Part shown: one piece after another, positions 1 through 8,764 of the stretch
Position numbering within the stretch: position 1 is the first letter of the stretch
Layout: each line of letters starts with the position of its first letter
Origin: CAVVZJ01 sp963752755
GTDB taxonomy: Bacteria > Planctomycetota > Planctomycetia > Isosphaerales > Isosphaeraceae
Direction of reading: 5' to 3'
DNA: 64,000 nucleotides
Assembly: GCA_963752755.1 (NCBI GenBank)
Contig: CAVVZJ010000001.1
Location: forward strand, 1,116,001 to 1,180,000
Program-made: the position numbers and the translations under genes
Notes under the pieces: model-generated
Seen by the model: only the letters and a program-made list of their open reading frames with translations
Told to the model about the DNA's origin: nothing
Databases searched by the model: none

Positions 1-1
1 C

Positions 2-1450
2 GTGATGGCCGACGAGGGTGAGGCTCTCGATCGCCTCTCGCGGGGAATCTGGGACGCCCTTCAGGCCTTGCAGGTGGTTCCGGTCCGCGGCCTCTTCCAG
101 AAGCTCGTCCGGGTTGCTCGCGATGCGGCGCGGGTCGAGGGACGGCAGGTGGTGGTCAACCTCGTAGGCGAGGAGACCGGCCTTGACCGCGCCACGCAGG
201 ACCGGGCGTTCGAGTTGCTCCTGCATGTCGTCCGCAATGCCGTCGGCCACGGGATCGAGCCGGTCGAGCAGCGGCTGACGGCCGGCAAGTCGCCGGTCGG
301 CAGCGTCACGCTGGAGGCCGCTCGCGAGGGAAACGCCGTCTTGCTGACGGTGCAGGATGACGGCCGCGGCCTCAACTATGAGGCGATCGCCGCCAAGGGA
401 CGACGGCTCGGCCTGTTCCCGGCCGGCGAGGAACCGAGCATCGAACGGCTCAATGCCTTGATCTTCGAGCCCGGCTTTTCGACCCGCGATCAGGCCAACG
501 CCGTCTCCGGCCGGGGGATCGGCATGGACGTCGTCGCCCGGGAGGTCGCCCGGCTCCGCGGCACGCTCGCGCTGTCCTCCCGGCCGAACGAGGGCACCCG
601 CCTGGCCATCCGGCTGCCGGCCCACCTGGCCTTGACCCATGCCATGATCGTCCGACTCGCCGGCCAGGCGTTCGCGTTTCCGATCGAGATGCTGGAATCC
701 GTGCATGCTGGTGACGCGGTCGCGATCGACCGCGCGAGCCCGTCGCCAATCGCCGAAGTCGGCGGCCGACGGCTGCCGTTCTGCGAAGCGGCGCGGTCGC
801 TCGGGCTTGTCGACGACGAGGCGCGAGCGTGTCCTACACTCCTGATAGTGCGTCGCGATCCGGAGCCGATCGCCGTCGCCTGCGACGGCATCGATGGGCC
901 GCAGGAGTTGATCGTCCGGCCGCTCGGGCCCCTCCTCTCGGGGCATCCGTCGATCTCGGGCACGAGTCAGACCACGTCGGGAGAAATCGTGTTGATGCTG
1001 AATCCCTCCGGGCTGGACATCCTCGCGACAGAGGCCCGCCGCAACGTCGCGAGCGTCGCTCCAACATCAAGCCCCCTCTCGGCACTCGTCGTGGACGACT
1101 CGATCAGTGTCCGACGCCAGGCGACGCGGCAACTCCGAGCGCTCGGCTTCGAGGTCGAGGAGGTCGGCGACGGCGAGCAGGCCCTCGCCCGACTGCGAGG
1201 CCGGTCGTTTCAGCTCATCCTCACGGACCTGGAGATGCCCCGCATGGATGGCTTCGAGCTGCTGACGGAACTGGCGAGGGGCGACGAGGCGGAGCGGGTT
1301 CCGGTGGTCGTCGCCAGCACGCTCTCCGACCCGGAGACCCGCCGTCGCGTCCACGACCTCGGAGCATTCGGATTCCTCGCCAAGCCGATCCAGCCCGACG
1401 CCTTGGCTCAGCTGGTCGGCCCGCTTCTGCTCGCCGGGACGCGGGTTTGA
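2..1450 (+). CDS. CheA-like histidine kinase with CheW-like domain and C-terminal receiver (5' partial)
   Basis: The window opens inside this gene, so its phosphotransfer (Hpt) and dimerisation regions are not visible. What remains is the CheA core. The HATPase has an N box (HVVRNAVGHGIE, about residue 75), a G1 box (DDGRGL) and a G2 box (GRGIGMDVV). A CheW-like P5 domain follows (about 210-340). A complete receiver ends the protein, with the acidic pair VVDDS, phospho-acceptor LTDLEMP and FLAKP lysine. CheA autophosphorylates on a His in response to receptor arrays and phosphorylates receivers, so the fused receiver makes this a hybrid of the FrzE/PilL kind. It is first in a seven-gene run with gaps of only 20-62 bp. 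The receptor genes and CheW are not in the window. Family call is firm; the pathway is inferred. Confidence 0.9.
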   Translation: MMADEGEALDRLSRGIWDALQALQVVPVRGLFQKLVRVARDAARVEGRQVVVNLVGEETGLDRATQDRAFELLLHVVRNAVGHGIEPVEQRLTAGKSPVGSVTLEAAREGNAVLLTVQDDGRGLNYEAIAAKGRRLGLFPAGEEPSIERLNALIFEPGFSTRDQANAVSGRGIGMDVVAREVARLRGTLALSSRPNEGTRLAIRLPAHLALTHAMIVRLAGQAFAFPIEMLESVHAGDAVAIDRASPSPIAEVGGRRLPFCEAARSLGLVDDEARACPTLLIVRRDPEPIAVACDGIDGPQELIVRPLGPLLSGHPSISGTSQTTSGEIVLMLNPSGLDILATEARRNVASVAPTSSPLSALVVDDSISVRRQATRQLRALGFEVEEVGDGEQALARLRGRSFQLILTDLEMPRMDGFELLTELARGDEAERVPVVVASTLSDPETRRRVHDLGAFGFLAKPIQPDALAQLVGPLLLAGTRV

Positions 1451-1497
1451 CCTCCGGTAGTCAACATGAACTTCTTCCATGGACCGAGGTTGAGGAT

Positions 1498-3030
1498 ATG
1501 GAAAGCCCGCTGATCCTGGTCATCGACGACAGCCAGACCATCCGCAAGCTGGTCGAGTGCCATCTTTCCCAGGCCGGCTACCGCGTTGCGATGGCGCCCG
1601 ATGCCGACCAGGGGGTCGAAGCCGCCGAGCGGCTTCAACCGGCCTTGATCCTGCTCGACCATCAGCTTCCCGGTACGACCGGCGATGACGTCTGCCGACG
1701 CTTGCTCGCCTCGGAGACGACCGCGAGAATTCCCATCGTCATCAGCTCGGCCATGCGCAACCGAGCGTTCGCGGCTTATACCGAGTATCCGAACGTCGTC
1801 GATCAGATTCCCAAGCCCTTCACCCCCGAGCTGCTCAAGAGCGGTGTGGCCAACGCCTTGCAGACCGGCGCCATGGTCGTGCAGGCCCAGCGGACCGGCT
1901 GCGCCATGCCGGAGGCGGTGGGTGAGGTCCACAACGCGATCCTGGAAGGCGACACGACCGCCTTCCCGCTCCGCAGCGTGATCGACTTCCTCAACAACAC
2001 CCAGCATTCCGGCCGCTTGACTCTCGAACAAGGCAAGCAAAGGCTCCGGTTCGCCGTCTCCGGCGGCCGGATTCAGGCCGTCTTCTCGCCCACGATCACG
2101 CCCGACCAGCTCGCCGACCGGATGCCCCCCGAGCTGGCCGACCTCACGCCTTTACTCGCCGTGACCCTCGGCGAGCGCCAGGATGCCTCGATGGCCGGGA
2201 TGGTCCGCTTGCTCGAAAAGAGCCTTTCGGACCCGCGTCGGCTCCGCCTGCTCCTGCGGGCGCAGGCGGCCGTGCTGACCTTCGACGCCCTCAACGGCGA
2301 TCCGGGACGATTCCACTTCGAGGCGGATACGATCGTGCCGCCGATGTTCCAGGCCTTCCCGCTGCAACTGAGCCTTGCGGCCCTGGCTGTCGAGGGCGTC
2401 CGGCGTTGTCAGCCGATGACCGATCCGGAGTCGTGGTCGGGCCGGATCTTCGCCCGTCTGAGCCCGCGAGGCGGCAACCTCGATCGCACGGGTCTCAGTC
2501 CGGCCGAGATGAAGGCTCATACGACCCTCGATGGCAACCTCGACCTGGCTTCGGTGGCCGAACGATCCGGGCTCACGCTGGAATCGCTGGTCGAACTGGT
2601 CCTCGGACTGGAGCTGGTTGGCCTGGTCGAACCGCGCGGGACAGGTGCCTCGTCCACGATCCTGCTCATCGAGGAGGACGCGGAGACCGTGCGGCTCGCC
2701 CAGGGCGCGCTGGGTGAGGAGGGACTGGGGAGCTGCCTGAAGGTCGTGCGGGACCGCGTCGGGGCACAGTTGCTTCTGCGTCGAGGGGCCTTCGACCTGG
2801 TCATCCTCGGGCTCGAACGCCCCGAGCAGGAAGCGTTCTTTCAGACGATCAAGCATCAGGCGCCCCCGGCCACGCGGTTCGTCGGGATCGTGGGTCTGGC
2901 TGACGAGGACGAGCTAGCGCGGCTCGACGCAATGGGTCTGGACGGTGTCCTGACCCGCCCGATTGTCGAGGCGGACCTGCTGGCGACGGCGAAGCACCTC
3001 CTCGAGATGCGGGAGCCTGCGGCCGTGTGA
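1498..3030 (+). CDS. Response regulator: receiver, PATAN (DUF4388) domain, degenerate second receiver
   Basis: A 510-residue protein with three parts. Residues 5-125 are a canonical receiver (VIDDS, phospho-acceptor D54 in ILLDHQLPG, PKPF lysine). The middle (about 155-365) matches PATAN/DUF4388, beginning near FPLRSVIDFLNNTQHSGRL; this domain occurs in receiver proteins tied to type IV pili and gliding. The C-terminus (about 380-505) has receiver-like spacing, but the phospho-acceptor Asp is Gly (VILGLE) and the conserved Lys is Arg (LTRPI), so it is a pseudoreceiver. The open frame extends upstream inside the previous gene, but ATG 1498 is preceded by GAGG and gives the receiver start. It is probably a phosphorylation target of the adjacent CheA-like kinase. 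Confidence 0.85.
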   Translation: MESPLILVIDDSQTIRKLVECHLSQAGYRVAMAPDADQGVEAAERLQPALILLDHQLPGTTGDDVCRRLLASETTARIPIVISSAMRNRAFAAYTEYPNVVDQIPKPFTPELLKSGVANALQTGAMVVQAQRTGCAMPEAVGEVHNAILEGDTTAFPLRSVIDFLNNTQHSGRLTLEQGKQRLRFAVSGGRIQAVFSPTITPDQLADRMPPELADLTPLLAVTLGERQDASMAGMVRLLEKSLSDPRRLRLLLRAQAAVLTFDALNGDPGRFHFEADTIVPPMFQAFPLQLSLAALAVEGVRRCQPMTDPESWSGRIFARLSPRGGNLDRTGLSPAEMKAHTTLDGNLDLASVAERSGLTLESLVELVLGLELVGLVEPRGTGASSTILLIEEDAETVRLAQGALGEEGLGSCLKVVRDRVGAQLLLRRGAFDLVILGLERPEQEAFFQTIKHQAPPATRFVGIVGLADEDELARLDAMGLDGVLTRPIVEADLLATAKHLLEMREPAAV

Positions 3031-3092
3031 GTGGGGCGTTGGGGGGGAAAGCGACCGCGTCTGATCAAGCCCGCCCGAGGGGCGGGGAGGGA

Positions 3093-4010
3093 ATGATGGG
3101 TTCGATGATTCGATGCGACGACTCGGACACAGGCCACGGCTTCGAGGAAACGATCTCGCTCTTGCAAGAAGAGGTCGCACGCCTGGAGGAGGAGTTGCTC
3201 CTCCGCGACCAGGAGGCCCATGCCTCGACGGGCCCGCGCCTCGACCGCGAGCCCGGTCCGCGCGAGGAGGTGGCCGGGCGAAAGGTCATCGAGCTGACCG
3301 CCGAGCTGAGCGAGCGCGATCAGATGATTGCCGCCCTCTGGGACCAGATTGCCCGTCTCGAAGAGGCCGAGGCCGCGGGCCGGGCCGAATGGGAACAACT
3401 GCATCGCTGGGTTGAGGAGATCGAGCATCGCGTCGAAACGACGTCCGGCCTCGACATGCGATCCGAGCTGGACCTGGAGCGCGATCGCGCCGATCAGACT
3501 CGCCGGGAACTGGAGGCGGAGCGACGTCGATGGGAGGCTCAGCGACGCGGGCTGGAGGCGGAGGTCGCCGGTCTCCGGACTCGACTGCAATCGTCCGGTC
3601 CTGCGCGCACGGGCGACGGCCTGACCGACCCTCGCCTGCTTGCCCGACTCGCCGCTTCCGAGGCGGCCGCCGCCAGCGTCGAGGCGCTGACCGAGCAGCT
3701 TCATCAGGCCCAGGCCTCCCTGGAGGGCACTCACACCGAGCTGGAGCAAACGCGGGCCGAGGTTCGCCGGCTCCAGGACGAGCTGGAGCGAGTCCGCCGT
3801 GAGCACGAGGTCGAGCTGGCCGCGGCCCGGAGCGGCTCGGCACGCGAGGCCCTCCGGCCCGCCGACCGTGAGCTCTCGCCCGACGATCGCGTTCGCGCCC
3901 TCCGGCAACACCTGCTGGAGATCCACGATCGTGAGCAGGAAACCCGCCAGGATCAACACCTCACCGGTCGGCTATCGCGACTCTGGCGCAAGACCGGACC
4001 GGGCCGTTGA
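3093..4010 (+). CDS. Coiled-coil protein of the chemosensory/GTPase operon
   Basis: About 305 residues, almost all predicted alpha helix rich in Glu, Arg, Leu and Ala. Heptad-like stretches run from about residue 20 (LLQEEVARLEEELLLRD) to about 270, with a proline/glycine-poor core and a basic C-terminus. I see no enzymatic motif, signal peptide or membrane segment, so it is probably cytosolic and structural. I chose the tandem ATG at 3093/3096 because a GGGGAGGGA ribosome-binding site lies just upstream; a GTG at 3027 overlapping the previous stop is the alternative. Long coiled coils next to CheA and receiver genes recall polarity scaffolds such as AglZ or FrzS, but that is an analogy only. 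Confidence 0.75.
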   Translation: MMGSMIRCDDSDTGHGFEETISLLQEEVARLEEELLLRDQEAHASTGPRLDREPGPREEVAGRKVIELTAELSERDQMIAALWDQIARLEEAEAAGRAEWEQLHRWVEEIEHRVETTSGLDMRSELDLERDRADQTRRELEAERRRWEAQRRGLEAEVAGLRTRLQSSGPARTGDGLTDPRLLARLAASEAAAASVEALTEQLHQAQASLEGTHTELEQTRAEVRRLQDELERVRREHEVELAAARSGSAREALRPADRELSPDDRVRALRQHLLEIHDREQETRQDQHLTGRLSRLWRKTGPGR

Positions 4011-4039
4011 GCAGGCGCACGAGGGTTGGGGGACGGCTG

Positions 4040-4573
4040 ATGAATCCCAAGGCGTTGCGGTCGCAATCGCTTCCCCGAGACCCCGAGGCCATCGGCCCGG
4101 AGGCCACCGAGGCCGCGCCGCGCGGACCAGGATCGCCGGCCGACCTGGAGGCGATTCGGGCCCGCCTGCTCGCGGGCCTCGACCGCATCGAGAGCCTGGT
4201 CCGTGAACGCCTACTCGTTCAGAACGATGCGGGCGCCTCCCTCGCCGCCGAACGCGCCGCGTTCGACGAAGCCCGGGGCCGGTTTCTCGTCGAGTGCGAA
4301 CGCTGGGAGGGCCATCGCCAGGCCGAGGCCGAGGCGCTGGAGCACGACCGTCGGCTGCTCGCCGCGGCCTGGGAGCGTCTGGAGCAGGAACAGATCCGCG
4401 CTCCCGAGTCCCACGAAGCTCAGGTTTCCACGCACCGGAGCGTGCCGGTTCATCCCGGCTATGCCCCACCCGTTCCGACGGAGACCCCCGGCGCGGTCTC
4501 GCAGGCCGTCTTCCGCCAGTTCGAGGCTCTCCGCCGCGACGTCCGCAAGGCCCAGGGACACCGCCACGGCTGA
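4040..4573 (+). CDS. Small coiled-coil protein
   Basis: About 177 residues. A short polar N-terminus is followed by a helical stretch (about 35-120) rich in Glu, Arg and Ala, then a Pro-rich linker and a final amphipathic helix (VFRQFEALRRDVRKA). No known domain is recognised. ATG 4040 is 29 bp after the previous stop with a purine-rich GGGGGAC upstream; a TTG overlapping that stop at 4007 is possible. Its position between the larger coiled-coil gene and the FGE-like gene suggests a partner or adaptor in the same complex. Function unknown. Confidence 0.65.
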   Translation: MNPKALRSQSLPRDPEAIGPEATEAAPRGPGSPADLEAIRARLLAGLDRIESLVRERLLVQNDAGASLAAERAAFDEARGRFLVECERWEGHRQAEAEALEHDRRLLAAAWERLEQEQIRAPESHEAQVSTHRSVPVHPGYAPPVPTETPGAVSQAVFRQFEALRRDVRKAQGHRHG

Positions 4574-4627
4574 CGTGAAAGCAACCCGTCTCCCTCCCCG
4601 GTTTCGCAGCCAAGGAGAATGCCGAGC

Positions 4628-5638
4628 ATGTCGGTCCACCTCGAACAGCCTGTTCCGCAGCCGCGCGGGGGCTGGGTCTATCGCCTGCTCACCGGCCGGA
4701 AGTCATCGCGACAACGCGGCCCCGACCCGAATCGGGTCCTCTGCCCGGAGCTGGACTGCTCCTCGATCAAGGAGGCGATCCGCCGCCTCGTGTCCAATGA
4801 CCGCTACGCCTTCGCCCTGCTGAAGGCGGCCGACGATGCTCTCGGCGATGTCGATGTCGCCCCCGCCCTCGAAGCACTCGAAGCCCGGATGGCTCTGATC
4901 CCCCAGGGCATGGCCCCGATCGTGCGTGATGACGGCTCGATCGAGCCGGTCGAGATCCCCGCCTTTTACCTCGACCGCTTCGCCGTCACGAACCACCAGT
5001 TCGAGAAGTTCGTCACCGCCGGCTGCTACGACATCCTGGAACTCTGGCCCAAGGAGTGCTGGCCGAGCGTGATGAAGTTCCTCGATCGCTCGGGCCGTCC
5101 GGGGCCCGCTGGCTGGGAGAATGGCCGGCCACCCGCGGGCAAGGCCCAGCACCCGGTCGTCGGCGTCTGCTGGTACGAGGCGTTGGCGTATGCCCACTGG
5201 GTCGGCAAGCGGCTGCCGACTTCCGCCGAGTGGCAGAAGGCGGCCGGCTGGCCCGAGCCCCTGGGCGGCGGCAGTTGCAATCGCTATCCCTGGGGTGACC
5301 TGTTCGCCCCCACCCGCGCCAACCTCTGGGCCTCCGGCTTGGGCGGCACCACCGCCGTCGAGTCCTTCGCCACGGGTGATACGCCCAATGGTGTCCGTCA
5401 GCTCGCTGGCAACGTCTGGGAGTGGCTCGCCGACCGCTTGGAGACGATCCCCTGCGAGCCGGGCGAGCGGTTCGAGACCTGGCGACCCCTGAGACGGATC
5501 GCTGGCGGGGCCTTCGACACGTACCTGCCGGCGGAGGCGACCTGTCAGTTCGTCACGGGCCAGCCGGAGCTCGACCGTCGACCCAACATCGGCTTCCGTT
5601 GCGCGCTGGCCGCCGACGCCCTGCGGTTTAACCCCTGA
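4628..5638 (+). CDS. FGE-sulfatase-fold protein without the catalytic cysteine pair
   Basis: About 336 residues. An N-terminal helical region (1-85) is followed by an FGE-sulfatase (SUMF1/EgtB-type) domain. Family hallmarks are FYLDRFAVTNHQFEKFV, VVGVCWYEALAYAHWVGKRLP, AEWQKAAG, RYPWGD, QLAGNVWEWLADR and the terminal NIGFRCA. In true formylglycine-generating enzymes two Cys lie in the GGSxxC....C segment near the end; here it reads IAGGAFDTYLPAEATC and the pair is missing, so oxidation of sulfatase Cys is unlikely. Non-catalytic FGE domains recur in bacterial GTPase-associated and signalling gene sets, where they are thought to act in binding. AAGGAG at 4612 is best spaced for ATG 4628, not for the ATG at 4619. 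Confidence 0.85.
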   Translation: MSVHLEQPVPQPRGGWVYRLLTGRKSSRQRGPDPNRVLCPELDCSSIKEAIRRLVSNDRYAFALLKAADDALGDVDVAPALEALEARMALIPQGMAPIVRDDGSIEPVEIPAFYLDRFAVTNHQFEKFVTAGCYDILELWPKECWPSVMKFLDRSGRPGPAGWENGRPPAGKAQHPVVGVCWYEALAYAHWVGKRLPTSAEWQKAAGWPEPLGGGSCNRYPWGDLFAPTRANLWASGLGGTTAVESFATGDTPNGVRQLAGNVWEWLADRLETIPCEPGERFETWRPLRRIAGGAFDTYLPAEATCQFVTGQPELDRRPNIGFRCALAADALRFNP

Positions 5639-5676
5639 ACCATCCCTGTTCGATCCAGTGGAAGGAGACCTGTCCG

Positions 5677-6573
5677 ATGGCAAGCCGAGACGCCCGTGCC
5701 GTGGGAGCCTGGGCGGCGCAGTTTCAGACGCTGGCCTGCCCGCTCTGTGAAGGCCACGTCATCGAGGGCAGCACGTGTGGTCAGTGCTATGCGCCGGCCG
5801 AGGTGATCCGCTCGATCTACAGTCGCGGCTGCCAGCCGCGTTTCGTCGGCGTGCTCGGCCCATCCGGCGCGGGCAAGACCGTCTTCCTCGGCATGCTCCT
5901 CGACCTGCTCGCCCGCGGGATGGGGGGCCTGCACGGGGTGGCGCGGGGACCGTTCTCGCTGGCGTTGCACCGCAACCTGATCCTCGCGCTCGAACGTCAG
6001 CGATTCCCGGGCAAGACCCCCAGCGAGCCCGACCGCTGGCAGTGGGTTCACTGCGAGGTGGCCGACGGCAAGGGCCGGCCCTTGCTCGACCTGGTGACGC
6101 CCGACGTCGCCGGCGAGGCCGTGATGTCCGAGATTGAGTCTCCGGGCACCTTCCCGACCGTCCGCGCCCTGATCAACCGCTGTGCGGGCCTGGTGGTGCT
6201 GGCCGACGTGCCTCAGGTGGTCGCCGGTGGGCAAGAGCAGGAGCTTTTCGCGATGCAGCTCCTGACGTACCTGATGAGCCTCCATGCCACCCGCCGCGGC
6301 CGGATCGAGATCCCGATTGCCCTGGTCTTCACCAAGACCGACCTGAGCGAGCAGCCAATCGACGACCCTGCCGCCTTCGCCCGCTCTCACGTCCCCGGCC
6401 TCTGGCGGCTCTGCGAGTCACGGCTCAAACGGTTCCGCACCTTCTGCTCCGGCGTCGCCGGTTCGTGCGGGCGTCTGATGGCCCGCGACGGCGATGAGGT
6501 TCTCGTCCCGTTGCGCGTCGAACCGAAGGGGATTCTGGAGCCGTTCGCCTGGATCGCGAGCCAACTCCGTTGA
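5677..6573 (+). CDS. Zinc-ribbon P-loop GTPase, double-GTPase (DO-GTPase)-like
   Basis: 298 residues. An N-terminal zinc ribbon is formed by CPLC (21-24) and CGQC (34-37). A Walker A loop GPSGAGKT (61-68) follows, then a Walker B/G3-like stretch LLDLVTPDVAGE (about 137-147) and a G4-like TKTD (219-222) after the strand IPIALVF. This order fits TRAFAC-type GTPases, and the architecture resembles the DO-GTPase families described in NTP-dependent bacterial conflict systems. No transmembrane helix is seen. ATG 5677 is preceded by GGAAGGAGA. The next gene starts 21 bp after the stop and resembles a GTPase-associated protein, supporting a GTPase/partner module. GTP specificity is inferred from the TKTD motif only. 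Confidence 0.75.
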   Translation: MASRDARAVGAWAAQFQTLACPLCEGHVIEGSTCGQCYAPAEVIRSIYSRGCQPRFVGVLGPSGAGKTVFLGMLLDLLARGMGGLHGVARGPFSLALHRNLILALERQRFPGKTPSEPDRWQWVHCEVADGKGRPLLDLVTPDVAGEAVMSEIESPGTFPTVRALINRCAGLVVLADVPQVVAGGQEQELFAMQLLTYLMSLHATRRGRIEIPIALVFTKTDLSEQPIDDPAAFARSHVPGLWRLCESRLKRFRTFCSGVAGSCGRLMARDGDEVLVPLRVEPKGILEPFAWIASQLR

Positions 6574-6593
6574 ACCAGGGAGTCCATCGAGCC

Positions 6594-7253
6594 GTGTGGG
6601 TCGAACAGGCGATCTTCACCTCGCTGTCAAGGCACGGGAAGGCGGGCTATCACCTCGTCTCCCGCTCGCCCGGCGTCTCCGACGAGGACGCCCGCGTCCT
6701 GACCGTCTGGTCCCCCTCGCATGGGGCCTTGATGGCCCATGACGCCAACCGCGCTAGCGTCAACTTCCACCCCCTCGGCGCCGGCCGCCATGCGCTCTCG
6801 CGCACGGTCGAGGGGACGGCCGAGTACAGTGGCCGGGGCGGTCGTCAGCTCTATACCCATATCCTGATCGTCGAACGGGCGCACCTCCAGCGGTCCAGCT
6901 TCCAGCCCATCGCCCTCTACCGCGACGCCCTCGCCCAGGGTCACCTTCGCTTCCGCCCCGACCCCGGCCCGACACTCGAGCCGGTTCCTCTCTCCGAGTT
7001 CTATCTCCCCCCTGAACCTCCGACGCCCGCCGACGCCGAGGATGGCCGGGACCTCAAGAGCCTCCGACACGACCTGGACGCCGGCCGGTCGTTGAAGCTC
7101 CGCTGCCCCGGCGACCGGGTTGCCTTCATCGAGCGGCTGCTGGCCCAACTGCCGCCCGAGTCGCGGCCCGAGGTCAGTTTCACGACAGGCCTGAAATCCT
7201 CCTTGGTTCGTCCCTTCCGGCTCACCTTCTCCGAGGCCGAGACGGGCCGTTAA
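6594..7253 (+). CDS. GAP1-N-like GTPase-associated protein
   Basis: About 219 residues. The N-terminus (VEQAIFTSLSRHGKAGYHLV, then SRSPGVSDEDARVL) resembles the start of GTPase-associated protein 1 N-terminal domains, which open with a short strand, a Gly-Tyr turn and an S-P-G motif. A second conserved-looking stretch is GGRQLYTHILIVE. The usual GAP1 proteins are much longer, with middle and C-terminal domains; this one ends after the N-domain and a short charged tail, so it is a minimal form. GTG 6594 follows AGGGAG by 11 nt; a TTG overlapping the GTPase stop at 6570 is the alternative. Family assignment is from memory of motifs and is moderately secure. Confidence 0.6.
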   Translation: MWVEQAIFTSLSRHGKAGYHLVSRSPGVSDEDARVLTVWSPSHGALMAHDANRASVNFHPLGAGRHALSRTVEGTAEYSGRGGRQLYTHILIVERAHLQRSSFQPIALYRDALAQGHLRFRPDPGPTLEPVPLSEFYLPPEPPTPADAEDGRDLKSLRHDLDAGRSLKLRCPGDRVAFIERLLAQLPPESRPEVSFTTGLKSSLVRPFRLTFSEAETGR

Positions 7254-7255
7254 GT

Positions 7256-7609
7256 TCAGCACGCCCGGCAGAATTCGAACCGGCGACCGACCGCATCGCG
7301 ATTGGAAAGAAGCGAACCGTCCTGGACCTCTCCCGAAATTTCCACGAACCCTTTCTCCAGCGTGGGCAAGCGGATCACCTCGGACTCCACGGCCTTTATC
7401 GCCTCCGGCTTCCACGGCACTCCCTTGGCGAAGGTCGTCTCCACCACGCGGATGATGTGGTGCTTGCCATTCCAGGTCATCGATTCGGCGAAGCCGACCA
7501 CCGCCCCGATCGAGCGGTAGTACGCCACCTGGAGCCGTAGGTTGACCGTCGCCCTGGCGTCGATCGTCTCCGGGGGCTCCACGTGGGAACCCCCCAGGAT
7601 GCGGGACAA
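7256..7609 (-). CDS. Hypothetical protein, convergent to the GTPase operon
   Basis: 117 residues on the minus strand, its stop 2 bp from the stop of the GAP1-like gene. The composition is normal for a globular protein (VNLRLQVAYYRSIGAVVGF, then AESMTWNGKHHIIRVVETTF), with alternating hydrophobic strands and a Cys near each end of the tail (FEFCRAC). No family recognised and no clear ribosome-binding site. The last 30 bases resemble the T-arm side of a tRNA, but no 5' half is present. It could be a real small protein or a decayed end of a transferred segment. Confidence 0.45.
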   Translation of the reverse strand: MSRILGGSHVEPPETIDARATVNLRLQVAYYRSIGAVVGFAESMTWNGKHHIIRVVETTFAKGVPWKPEAIKAVESEVIRLPTLEKGFVEISGEVQDGSLLSNRDAVGRRFEFCRAC

Positions 7610-8135
7610 TCATCTTCGCTCAAGTCCCTAAGATCAAGTTGTGGACTTGCGTTGCGAAGCAGGCCCGATTGCCCGGAAGCGGGAGACGCTGCTGCTGGCT
7701 TTCGGCTTCTTCGAGTTCATCCACAACGTGCGGGCTCGGGACCCGGGGCCTGACGGTGGCCCCGCTTGCATGTTCCAGTGACAGAGTCGACACCACAGAG
7801 AGATGCACCGTCGATAGTTTTGCTCCCCTTATTGTTTTTGTAGTTTTCCACTGGATTATACTTGGCCGGGGGCATAAACCATAGAGGCAGTTTGTGAGGC
7901 TGTCCGATTCTGCGGGTCGAGGGGCAACGCTCCTCGAATCGACGGGACGAGCCCCAACGGGTGGCGGGCCGAACAGGGACTCGTGCGTACCCCATCCCTT
8001 CCAGCAAGTTCACACGGTCGTCGCGTTCGTTCGGCAGCGAAACTTCCATCTAGCCCGACCGCCCGGGCGTCCGGTGATCGCGTCGATCGACGCGACGGCC
8101 GCCCGCGCCTCCAACCCAAGTTGAAAGGACCCCCG
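7610..8135. other. Intergenic region with a low-GC patch
   Basis: 526 bp without a convincing gene. Positions 7815-7885 are clearly lower in GC than the flanks, with runs such as ttgtttttgtagttttcc and a TATAAT-like hexamer on the minus strand near 7852. Short frames on both strands lack family features and start sites. It may contain the promoter of the 8136 gene or a decayed insertion. Confidence 0.4.
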
Positions 8136-8675
8136 ATGAGCACCAACGACACTTCGAGGAGCTACGAGTTTACCCAGGACCAGAACGAGTTGATCGGCGG
8201 CCTCGGCGGCAAGATGGGCTTCGTCGGCATCTTCGCCATCGTGCTGGGCGTGCTGAACCTGATCATCGCGCTGCTCGTCGTGTCGGCCATCTACAGCAAT
8301 CGCGTTCCGGCGGAGTGGAAGAGCAAGTCCGCCGAGTATTACGCGAAGGTCCGCGACCAACTCCCCGAAGATGTCCGGACCCAGGCCGAAAAATATTCCC
8401 TGGACAGGCTTCCCCCGAACAACCAGCTCTGGGGCGTGGCCATCAACTGCCTGGCCGGCGGCATCTTCTACCTGCTGATGGGCGCCTGGACCCGATCGGC
8501 CGGTGACTCGTTCCGGAAAATCGCCGAGACCCGAGGGGCTGACATCACGCACCTCATGAACGGCATGGGCTCGCTCAACGCGATGTACTCGTTGCTCTAC
8601 ATGCTGCTGATGGTCGTGCTCCTCATGGGCCTCATCGGCCTCGGCCTGGCCGTGTACTCCAGCTTCTTCGCGTGA
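8136..8675 (+). CDS. Hypothetical membrane protein with three transmembrane segments
   Basis: 179 residues. Hydrophobic helices lie at about 30-50 (IFAIVLGVLNLIIALLVVSA), 105-122 (VAINCLAGGIFYLLMGA) and 148-175 (YSLLYMLLMVVLLMGLIGLG). A polar, Lys/Glu-rich stretch between the first two helices is probably outside the membrane. The start is ATG 8136 with GAAAGGAC upstream. The open frame extends further upstream but is not protein-like there. No family recognised; similar small membrane proteins of the DUF4870 or four-helix kind occur in planctomycetes. Confidence 0.75.
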   Translation: MSTNDTSRSYEFTQDQNELIGGLGGKMGFVGIFAIVLGVLNLIIALLVVSAIYSNRVPAEWKSKSAEYYAKVRDQLPEDVRTQAEKYSLDRLPPNNQLWGVAINCLAGGIFYLLMGAWTRSAGDSFRKIAETRGADITHLMNGMGSLNAMYSLLYMLLMVVLLMGLIGLGLAVYSSFFA

Positions 8676-8764
8676 CGCGACGCGATTCCGGCCCGCTCCC
8701 GCGACCGTGAACGGAGACCACTTCGGGACGATTCAAACCAGAGGCATCTTCCAGGGAGAGAACC

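Noticed and set aside
829..1497. Upstream extension of the receiver-PATAN gene
   Set aside because: It overlaps the CheA-like gene in another frame, and its translation is Arg/Pro-rich shadow sequence.
7258..7300. tRNA-like T-arm (GGTTCGAAT with flanking stem) on the minus strand
   Set aside because: No matching 5' acceptor, D-arm or anticodon arm is found within 90 nt, and the T-stem has a mismatch. It lies inside a plausible small gene.
7717..8049. Possible small minus-strand protein in the low-GC patch
   Set aside because: The Cys residues do not form a recognisable motif, no start site is seen, and most of the frame is Arg/Pro-rich.
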